DNA from: Chalciporus piperatus
Taxonomy: Eukaryota; Basidiomycota; Agaricomycetes; Boletales; Boletaceae
Length of the DNA: 15,804 bases
NCBI GenBank assembly: GCA_038093975.1
Contig: JBBPTG010000407.1
Location: 1 to 15,804 of the forward strand
Direction of reading: 5' to 3'
Made by a program: the position numbers and the translations under genes. The notes under the pieces were generated by a model that worked only from the letters and a program-made list of their open reading frames with translations, did no database searches and was not told the DNA's origin. Of this stretch, positions 1 through 7,433 are shown in pieces (position 1 is the first letter of the stretch; the number at the start of each line of letters is the position of its first letter).

Positions 1-13
1 GCCCGAGTCCTCC

Positions 14-1513
14 ATGCCACTTATTCCCGCTGGTCCCGGAATTCGACCCCTCGACTACCTCTTGGTCGAGGGGAAATACATACACAAGTCCTCTTTCTGC
101 CGCATTTTTTTTAACAGCTCGTTCAAGGCCAAATCACTCGATCGTTTACGCCGCGTCAGGGGATTCACATCCATCCAGAAGGAGATCAATGCCGACCTTC
201 AAGTTGTACCATCGTCAGACGATTCAGAACTCATCTTCGTTACTGGTAGTCCTTTCCTCACTCTCCTTCGTCTCAGCAATCAAACTGTCGCTCTCGCTTT
301 GCTTCGTTCCACTTCAATCTTTGAAGACAGTGTTTTACGAACGGAAATCAATGTGAAGACTCTCATTTCCCCCGCCGCAAAAGTCAAGGTTCACGGCGAC
401 CTTCTACTTCTCTTCCCGTCCTCGGACCCAGAGACTACGGAGGATTTATGGGTCTGGAATGGCGGATATCTCAAGTCCATCTCCCCCGTCCCTAATGCCA
501 ATGTTTCCACTCGAAAGGTCGTCGAGCTGAACGTCTATGGCACACTCATCGAGCCCGTGAATCCAAACGTTGTCACGGCCTCCAAGCACCTCCCTATTGA
601 GCACCGCGCAGAGATCAACTCGCGTGACATTACATGGGCGCTCAAGGACGACCCGATGGAAGCTGCGATCACCACCATTTGGAAGCGCATTTGCGACTCA
701 AAGGCACCGATTACAAATCTAGCCTTGTTAAGTGGAACATCCACAGGTTTTCCGTACGCGAAAAGTGACGGTACGTTACATTCAACCACTCTCGGGCCTT
801 CTACTGATTACTTATGTGCAGGAACTCTCGCTCTACTCTGTGCAGAAGCCATACAAGTGCTCTCCGATGCAAATGTCTCGAGTACCGAAGTGATCTGTAC
901 ACTTTGCCACGAGCCCACAAAGGACCTACGATCACATATGGGGGGTCACATCTTGCGGTCGATCCGAGGAGTTGGAGAAGATTTATCAACGCCCGTTGGC
1001 GAGCACATGCCATGCGGGTTCTGCGGTCGCTCGGGTCATCCGGACTGTGTCGTCAAACTGAAGAAAACAAAGGTCATCACGAGTTGTCCCTGCAAAGTTT
1101 CATTCAGGTATTCGTTCGCAGAAAATGGTTCAGAGTCACGCCCTTGCCGCAATGTCCCCGTCATTTGCACGCTCTGCTCTCATCCTGGACGACCAACGGA
1201 TGCCAAGGCCGCTGTATGGAGATACAACATGGAACAACACCTAAACTTCTCGCACCCGGAATATGCGCATCCTGGCAAGCTCTTGGGATTGCCTCTCCCT
1301 TCGCACGTCGCGCAAGCTGTCCTCCTCACGTCACTCGAGGAGAAGAAGTTGGGTGTTCCCGTTCGTCTGCGAGTTCCTTTCGAGACCACCATTAGCACTA
1401 CTACCCTGGCCACTACGTCTGCAGGGCAAAAGAGACAGGCCGATGCTGCAGAGTTCAGAAATACCATTGCTTCATCCTCCGGCTCGAAACGCCCACGTTC
1501 GGCGAAGAACTAG
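14..1513 (+). CDS. Zinc-finger protein of unknown function, possibly 5'-partial
   Basis: An open frame of 499 codons, which I do not recognise as a named family. Seen: a C2H2-type unit (C-x2-C-x9-H-x3-H) at 896-949, a CCHC-like unit (C-x2-C-x4-H-x2-C) starting at 1013, and a third Cys pair (C-x2-C, from 1166) followed by a His pair near 1230-1255. The C-terminus is Ser/Thr rich with two basic clusters (KRQ and SKRPRSAKN), which would suit a nuclear localisation signal. A likely intron lies at 771-821 (GTACGT donor, CTGAT branch site, TGCAG acceptor). It is 51 nt, has no stop and is in frame, so the spliced product would be 482 residues. The ATG at 14 is the first in frame, but the frame stays open to the left edge, so the true start may be outside. 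Nucleic-acid binding is an inference from the fingers only. Confidence 0.7.
   Translation: MPLIPAGPGIRPLDYLLVEGKYIHKSSFCRIFFNSSFKAKSLDRLRRVRGFTSIQKEINADLQVVPSSDDSELIFVTGSPFLTLLRLSNQTVALALLRSTSIFEDSVLRTEINVKTLISPAAKVKVHGDLLLLFPSSDPETTEDLWVWNGGYLKSISPVPNANVSTRKVVELNVYGTLIEPVNPNVVTASKHLPIEHRAEINSRDITWALKDDPMEAAITTIWKRICDSKAPITNLALLSGTSTGFPYAKSDGTLHSTTLGPSTDYLCAGTLALLCAEAIQVLSDANVSSTEVICTLCHEPTKDLRSHMGGHILRSIRGVGEDLSTPVGEHMPCGFCGRSGHPDCVVKLKKTKVITSCPCKVSFRYSFAENGSESRPCRNVPVICTLCSHPGRPTDAKAAVWRYNMEQHLNFSHPEYAHPGKLLGLPLPSHVAQAVLLTSLEEKKLGVPVRLRVPFETTISTTTLATTSAGQKRQADAAEFRNTIASSSGSKRPRSAKN
771..821 (+). other. Probable 51-nt intron in the zinc-finger gene
   Basis: Donor GTACGT at 771-776, branch-like CTGAT at 804-808 and acceptor CAG ending at 821. 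It interrupts a Gly codon (phase 1) and its removal gives a smooth join S-D-G-T-L-A-L-L. The 17 codons it adds if retained look unlike the surrounding protein. Length and signals match the other introns in the window. Confidence 0.7.
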
Positions 1514-1600
1514 GTCACTTTCTCATGTCTGTACTCGTTTTTTTCGTGTTTTTCACCAACGACCCTTGACATTCGCCATCAAGTATGCTACGTTACTGTA

Positions 1601-1633
1601 TTCTGATGCTTTCTGATGCTTTCTGATGCTTTC
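1601..1633 (+). repeat. Tandem 10-bp repeat, three perfect copies
   Basis: The unit TTCTGATGCT occurs three times in direct succession at 1601-1630, followed by a partial TTC. It lies about 90 bp after the stop codon of the zinc-finger gene, so probably in its 3' UTR. No coding frame runs through it. Confidence 0.9.
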
Positions 1634-1807
1634 GCTACCCTCCTGCTGTCATTTTCGTACTCCCGTTCACTCTTTTTCCTCGCTGTGTATGTTGTACGTG
1701 CGGTGGACGGGGTCCTTTCATGTCGCGATGTCTATCAAATTTGATCGATCCAAGAATCGGTATATTGCGTGACAGTGATACCAAATTCATCGAGGATGTC
1801 ACAGTGA

Positions 1808-2788
1808 CAGGGGTGGTGCTCCCCCCCGAAGAATCGAGAAGTCGGTGTCAGTCGACGTGCTTACGCACGCCTCTTGGCCCAGAGGGCCAAGAGAGCTGCC
1901 GACGAGGAACGTCGCAAGGCTGAAGCTGGTAAAGCCAAGGCTGAGGAGGCCGCCCGCGCAGCAGACGAGGAGGCACGGAAGGCGAGAGAGGCCAGGGACG
2001 AAGCTGAGAGGAAGTTGAAGGAGGGGATTCAGCCCATCGTAACGCCCTCCTCCCGGGAGCTCGCTGCCGCTAAGAAGCGCGTCCAGTACAAGGATGGCTA
2101 TTTCCACTTCGCCGTCGCTGGCATCTCTGGGAGTGGCAAGTCTTCTCTCGTCAACGCGTTCCGTGGATTACGTAGCAAAGACGCTGGAGCTGCGGCTGTG
2201 GGCATCACCGAAACCACGCTAGAGTTGACGAGATATCCCGACGCTCATCCCCAGAGCCCCTTCATCTGGTACGACATTCCGGGCGCAGGTACCATCAAGT
2301 GTCCCGACTGGCAGTACTTTAACAGTCAAGGGCTTTACGTCTTCGACTGCATCATTATTCTTTTCGACAATCGGTTCACCATGACGGACACCGCCATCCT
2401 CGTTAACTGCAGACGCTTCAAGATCCCCACGTATATCGTCCGATCCAAAGCTGACCAACACATCCAGAACATCATGAAGGAGATGGAAGAAGATAGCGAT
2501 GAAGAAGATGAAGATCCTGACCATCGCGACAACCGCTACAAAGAGGCGCGCAAGCATTTCATTGAGCAAACCAAGAACAGTGTCAAGGCGAATCTGGAGG
2601 AGGCGAATCTCCCAAACCAACGGGTTTACGTTGTCTCCAGCGCTGCGCTGTGTAACATCTCCCGGGACAAGAAGCCGAAGGGGACTATCGACGAGGTGGA
2701 GCTACTGAACGACCTGTACAGCGAAGCGCATGTCAGGCGCAGTGCGCAGCCGGACAAGAGGGCTGACACGGGGATTTACATGCGTTGA
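1808..2788 (+). CDS. IRG-like GTPase paralogue with shortened coiled coil; start unclear
   Basis: A frame open from 1808 to the TGA at 2786-2788. From about 1883 it encodes a short Ala/Glu/Arg/Lys coiled coil (about 45 residues), then a G domain: P-loop GISGSGKS at 2120-2143, DIPGAG (G3) about 44 residues later, and SKAD (G4) after the conserved RFTMTD and CRRF blocks, then an acidic insert and a helical tail. The order and spacing, with an aromatic-D-I/L-P-G-x-G-T motif, recall immunity-related GTPases. Over a 68-residue block spanning G3 to G4 it matches the gene at 3322-4662 at 59 positions. There is no ATG in the frame before the G domain; codon 1874 is TTG, an unlikely fungal start. A short first exon is possible, for instance ATG 1728 spliced at 1759/1885, but the acceptor would be poor. 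Otherwise this is a 5'-truncated copy. Domain call is firm; gene status is not. Confidence 0.7.
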   Translation, partial: QGWCSPPKNREVGVSRRAYARLLAQRAKRAADEERRKAEAGKAKAEEAARAADEEARKAREARDEAERKLKEGIQPIVTPSSRELAAAKKRVQYKDGYFHFAVAGISGSGKSSLVNAFRGLRSKDAGAAAVGITETTLELTRYPDAHPQSPFIWYDIPGAGTIKCPDWQYFNSQGLYVFDCIIILFDNRFTMTDTAILVNCRRFKIPTYIVRSKADQHIQNIMKEMEEDSDEEDEDPDHRDNRYKEARKHFIEQTKNSVKANLEEANLPNQRVYVVSSAALCNISRDKKPKGTIDEVELLNDLYSEAHVRRSAQPDKRADTGIYMR

Positions 2789-3321
2789 TCCAGTCTACAA
2801 AGTCTGCGTTTGAATCGGCTTGCTTCGCTTCTATGCACCTATTTCTACATACATTCAATCTTCTTCCGTACTGTAGTCTATTGGAATTGTGATACCTCAG
2901 CGCCGAGCGGGGTCTTCCATCTCAGACGACGGGGATCAACCTGAACCCAGAACGTGAACACAGGAAGTGGAGAACGAGGCAACCCCGTTTCATGATGGGG
3001 GTCTTCTAGGGATCTCGAGCATGACTAGATTCAGCATTTCGATGATCCCTCGTGTGGCGGTGTCATCGTAGCTGAATCATGAACGTGCAACGTAGTCCTG
3101 AAAGATATCTATAGCACACCCGCAAACTTGAAACTGAAACTGAAGAACATGTAGATTGGATTTGCATACTAGTTTACACAATGGTTCCTAGTCCTATTGC
3201 GAAGACGAATCCCTGACAAAAAGCCGCGGAACAGTTCAGAAGCGTTCATAAGGGTGGGGATTCTACCAGAAAAAACGCGGAGCAAGGACAAACAGAGCTG
3301 TATGCACGATGAATCTAGGGA
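2789..3321. other. Intergenic region between convergent GTPase paralogues
   Basis: Both flanking genes end here, so it should hold two 3' UTRs and terminators. I see no convincing gene. A small hexamer repeat (TGAAAC twice, then TGAAGA) lies at 3129-3146. Nothing else stands out. Confidence 0.6.
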
Positions 3322-4662
3322 TCAAAGACTGTGCGCAGACGAGGCAGCTGCATTCGGCGTGCCGAACCAACGCCTGTTATGATTTCTATGCGCCTCACCG
3401 TGGAGGTCCCTCAGCAACTCCAGTTCGTCAATGACCCTTCGTGGGGACTTGTCCTTGACGATCCCGAGTAGAACTTTATTTGATACGATGTAGACCCGTT
3501 GGTCGGGAAGCTGGGCCGCACCCAAGTTCTCTTTGACGCTTTGGCGGGTCTCAGCGATGAATTGTTCCCGAGCAGCTCTGTACAAATCCTCCTTTCTTCC
3601 CGGTTCGTCGTCGCAATCGTCATCCATTTCTAGCATGAGGTTTTGAATGTGTTGATCAGCTTTCGAGCGGACGATGAAGGTGGGGATGTTGAAACGACGA
3701 CAGTTCATCAAAATTGCTTGGTCGGTCATCGTGAACCGATTGTTGAAGAGAACGATAATGCAATCAAAGACATAGAGTCCTTGGGAGTTGAAATATTGCC
3801 AGTCGGGAATCTTCAGCGTTCCTGATCCCGGAATGTCGTACCATGCGAACTGGTCGGCATGTTTAGAGTTAAGATATCTCCCAACCTCCAGGGTGGTCTC
3901 GATGACGCCTGTAGGAGCTGCGTTGGGGTCTTGGTTGCTCATGCCGCAGAGGGCGTTGATCAAGGACGATTTACCACTGCCAGCGACCCCGGCAACGGCA
4001 AAGTGGAAGACTCCATCCGTGTACTGCACCCTCTCCTTTGCGACTCGGAGCTCATCTGCAGTGGGCATGACCACGGGCTGGATACCCTCCTTTAGCTGTC
4101 GTTCCACCTCTTCTTTCTCCTTTTTGGCTTTCATCGCCTCCTCTGCTGCCTTACGAGCCGCTTCCTCAGCAGCAGCCCGCTCCTCCCTGAGCCTCCGCAT
4201 CTCTTCCTCCTGAGCTCTCCGACGTCGATCTTCTTCTTCCTTGGCAGCAATCGCAGCCAACCTCGCAGCCTCCTCAGCGGCCCTAGCCCGTTCCCGCTCC
4301 TCGGCCAGCTCCCTCGCAATCCGCTCCTGACGCTCTCGTTCTTCACGAGCCCTCGCCTCCGCCTGCTCTTGGGCGATTCGAGCAGCATAGGAGGCAGCTT
4401 CTATCTCCCGACGAATACGCTCGGCTTCTTCTCGAGCAGCCTGGGCCGCTCGCTCAGCGGCAAGCTGAGCTTCTCTCTCCCTTTGCCTCTGTTCCTCCGC
4501 CTCGCGGGCAGCGCGTTCAGCAGCTTCTCTAGCCTGCCGGGCATGTTCTTCGGCGATACGTTGTTGTTCCTCTGCGTGGCGACGGGCTGATTCGGCCGCT
4601 TGTCGCTCACGCGCGATAGCCTGCCAATCAGGTTCGCAGTGACTGGAATGTCCTCCGCCCAT
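3322..4662 (-). CDS. IRG-like coiled-coil GTPase, intact, single exon
   Basis: Uninterrupted 446-residue frame, ATG at 4662 in a good context (A at -3). Layout: residues 1-9 (MGGGHSSHC) fit an N-myristoylation signal, with Gly2 and Ser6 and a nearby Cys that could be palmitoylated; residues about 11-192 are a long Ala/Glu/Arg/Gln coiled coil or single helix; the G domain follows with P-loop GVAGSGKS (225-232), DIPGSG (276-281) and SKAD (333-336), the last giving guanine specificity; then an acidic patch (about 346-354) and a helical C-terminal part. The aromatic-D-I-P-G-x-G-T block and overall order resemble IRG-family GTPases, which in animals act on membranes of pathogen vacuoles and are sometimes myristoylated. 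GTP binding follows from the motifs; membrane attachment and any immune role are inference. It is the full-length paralogue of the gene at 1808-2788 and is transcribed toward it, sharing a divergent upstream region with the gene at 5226. Confidence 0.85.
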   Translation of the reverse strand: MGGGHSSHCEPDWQAIARERQAAESARRHAEEQQRIAEEHARQAREAAERAAREAEEQRQREREAQLAAERAAQAAREEAERIRREIEAASYAARIAQEQAEARAREERERQERIARELAEERERARAAEEAARLAAIAAKEEEDRRRRAQEEEMRRLREERAAAEEAARKAAEEAMKAKKEKEEVERQLKEGIQPVVMPTADELRVAKERVQYTDGVFHFAVAGVAGSGKSSLINALCGMSNQDPNAAPTGVIETTLEVGRYLNSKHADQFAWYDIPGSGTLKIPDWQYFNSQGLYVFDCIIVLFNNRFTMTDQAILMNCRRFNIPTFIVRSKADQHIQNLMLEMDDDCDDEPGRKEDLYRAAREQFIAETRQSVKENLGAAQLPDQRVYIVSNKVLLGIVKDKSPRRVIDELELLRDLHGEAHRNHNRRWFGTPNAAASSAHSL

Positions 4663-5225
4663 TTCGATAGTAGTGTGTCAATGGTTTGGATTAGGGAAGA
4701 GGTTGAGGGTCATCTGAAAGAGCGGTATTTGAAGGTAGCACGAAGCTGTACTACGTCCGCATGGCGAGCTCCTGCGGAAACTCGCAGACTCAACACACCA
4801 GATCAACGTACAGTACGTCCGAAATGGTGTGTAGAACACGAGAGCCGAAGCTCCACGATGACAGATGGCCTAGCCTCGAGGGTCATCAGGCCTCATCAGG
4901 ACCCATAAACTGGAAAGAAGCTGTGATATAAACGTTTGATCAACTTGCTGTAGACGCCGAATTCCTACCAACTTGGGAATGTTGTGGGTGCTCAAGGGTG
5001 CTCATTGTTGGCAGCACTCCAATCCGTCATAATTCGCCAAACGTCCAAGTCAGCCTGTATCATGAAACGTGAAAGACGAATTTCCTCAATTTGCCGTGGT
5101 TCAAGTTGAAACGAACGTTTCACAAAGTGTCGAGAACGTTCTCCACTGCAGTATTTGTAAGCCCAGAGCGGGAGAGCGCGTAGTGCGAACTGCATCCCAG
5201 CTATCATCCAATCTTATCAACCCCC
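4663..5225. promoter_or_regulatory. Divergent promoter region
   Basis: This 563-bp stretch separates the start of the - strand GTPase from the + strand gene at 5226, so it should carry both promoters. A TATA-like TTTATATC reads on the - strand near 4924-4933, rather far from the GTPase start. Short direct repeats are present: TCATCAGG at 4883-4890 and 4893-4900, and GGGTGCTCA at 4986-4994 and 4996-5004, each at a 10-bp step. No gene is visible. Confidence 0.45.
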
Positions 5226-7304
5226 ATGTCCTCTCCAACGGCGCTCGTTCGCCCAACGTCAGGGTATTCGTCGTCCAGCAATTTTTATAATAAAGGTGGT
5301 TATACAAATGGCCCGTCACAAGAAAACTTTGCACCACAATATTGGAACCGCGGAGCTGTACGGAATCGCAGCCATCAATTCACCAAGAAGGTGCCCAAAG
5401 TCAAGCACAGTGGGAAATGGAACCCATCTCAGACCTACTACTACAAGCGCCCGAAAAATTACTCCCCTCAGAAATCCAACAATCTACTCGATCGTTTGAG
5501 TCCGCAGTCTCCGACACTACTTCAGAGGATCGGGACATCAGCATTGGATGTGGGTGCAAGTTTGGCAGATCAGATGGATGTGGATGAGGTGGATGATTGT
5601 GAGGAAAGCGTGGATATGTATGCGGACTTGCCGGATGACCCAATCCCTCACTTTTACACTCCGGAACCTGGAGAAGTTGAGAGATTTTTAGAATCCGTGA
5701 TTGGCACACCTCCACCACCTCCATCTAGCACCTCGTGTTCGGTATGTTACCCCACCTCGAGTACTACACGTTCTGGATATTTACGTGTAATCTTGGAAGA
5801 TCGAACCCAAGAAGACAACTCTAGGGCTCGAAACCCACAACCTCCACCGAATCAAAGTGGAGGAGGATATCCACGCCTCTGTGCTATACTCTCCAACGAA
5901 AACTGCTGTGAACAGCCTTCCATCGATATCTGCCTATCCGCCTGACCAAGAAAGTCTACTGTTGGATGACATGCCCCCGCTATCTGCCTCTACGCTTGAA
6001 GAATGCAGGAAGTCTCTCGTTCCCATTCTTCTGTCCGCCACAAAAGCGAGAGACCCGTCCAAAGATACAGACGCGGAGCAATGCCTTCGATTGCTTTCCG
6101 ACGATCAGTGTACGCAGTTCTTAGGGCAAGCGAAAGAGATGAGACGCCAACTCGTGTCGCTCATTTCCCAGCAGACGCCCGCAGTGTATCAGGGGTGGAA
6201 CGGATCTCAAAAGTATGGCAGGGTTGATGAAAAGGATTCTTGGAATTGGGGAGGGACACGAAGCAGGTTCAGTTCAATGAACACTGTAGTATCAGACTCT
6301 GGCGTGTCGAGGAGGGACAGCGAGATTACGTTGGTTGACTTCCCCGGGGGCAAATCGCCGCCGAAAGCGCCGCGTGCGATGCTGCAGAGTTACGCCAAGA
6401 ACGACAACTGGAAGGGCGACTATTCGCCAAGTTCCAACGCTCATGTTGCTTCTCCCACGGCAGAAGAACCACAAAGTTCGGCGTCATTGATTGATCTGGT
6501 TCGCGAAGCCATCCGCATGTTTCCAGCACTCATGCCAGCAACTCCATCAATGACAAAGATGGATACGTCTGAGGGGCAACCCCCTGGGGAACACTCACTT
6601 CCCCCGGTGCCGGCTACTATGCCAAGATACGAAGACTTCGTATCTCATTTACCAGCTCAACCTGGTGTATGGTTCTCACAGCAGGGCAAACGGAACGCAG
6701 AGATAGTCAACATTAACATTGATGTAAGTGAGGACTTGTTCTTCATCACCAGAGAATCGTACGTATCGCTTTCCCGTTCGTATGCATGCCGCCTCATCCA
6801 TCCCGTCAGTCGGTTATACCGTATGAAGATGAACGTCCGCCTCTGCTCAGTTCCTGGTGGAATGACGAGTGGCGCTGGGAGGGAGGACGTCAATGCTCTC
6901 ATCCGTAGTGACGTAATGCATTGGCCCAGAAAAGGCACATTGGTCGTCCAGGTCAATCCGGACTCTGAACAGGGGAGGACCTGGCTGCCCTATAAGCTGG
7001 TAAGCATCACCCTGTGAATCATTACCGCATGTCATCCACGCCCTTTGAAACGCAGGAGTCTAGCCCTCTGGATGTCACATCATGTATGGTTCCAGGGAAG
7101 AACACTTTCCGTTTCATTCAGCTATCAGATTTGTCGGACTTTGCTTTCGTTCTCATCGCGTCCCCTCCCTCTCCTGAAGAGGAGTGGAGAAGCTGGGACT
7201 GGACATCCGTTTTCGATCGTTCTCGCATGAAACCATATGCTGAAGACGAACTTTCCGGCACTCTATCTGAATTCGCGCATATTCCAGTTACCATTCGGTC
7301 TTGA
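5226..7304 (+). CDS. Multi-exon protein with PINIT-like C-terminal domain, no SP-RING
   Basis: Reconstructed as exons 5226-5741, 5812-6758, 6810-6999 and 7056-7304, giving 633 residues. Introns: 5742-5811 (GTATGT donor; acceptor could also be 5814), 6759-6809 (GTACGT...GTCAG, 51 nt, in frame and without stop, so optional) and 7000-7055 (GTAAGC...CGCAG), the last well supported because the protein join WLPYKL/ESSPLDVTS is smooth. The first 400 or so residues are low-complexity, rich in Ser, Pro, Asn and Tyr, with an acidic patch. The last 150 read like a PINIT domain: a Y-x-(hydrophobic)-R-L-C strand, then WP...L-V-V-Q-V-N, then SPLDVTS, then an N and a hydrophobic strand pair. In PIAS/SIZ proteins this fold precedes an SP-RING that drives SUMO transfer; none follows here before the TGA at 7304. 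The family is my inference from pattern memory. It ends 129 bp from the stop of RRN3, convergent. Confidence 0.6.
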
Positions 7305-7433
7305 TTACTTACTCGGTTTCGATTGTTTAGCGACCGCATATCAGCACGCATTTTACCATACTGTAGTCTACCCACATAGTACCGTCCCATGTACGTATAC
7401 CACGCACAAAACACGCCTCGTACAGGACCGCAT

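Noticed and set aside
814..1616. Overlapping frames within and after the zinc-finger gene
   Set aside because: They are shadows of the main frame, Arg/Ser/Leu-rich without recognisable motifs.
1720..1923. Open frame with ATG just before the short GTPase copy
   Set aside because: It is in another frame, its product shows no coiled-coil or G-domain match, and no good splice pair joins it to the GTPase frame.
3129..3146. GAAACTGAAACT resembles an interferon-stimulated response element, near IRG-like genes
   Set aside because: Fungi lack the IRF/STAT factors that read this element, and the site lies between gene ends, not in a promoter. It is a short hexamer repeat.
3788..4388. Several open frames antisense or out of frame within the coiled-coil region
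   Set aside because: They arise from the Ala/Glu/Arg codon composition of the - strand GTPase and have no family match.
6724..6752. GTAAGT...CCAG as an intron
   Set aside because: At 29 nt it is far shorter than any other intron here and would shift the frame away from the PINIT-like region.
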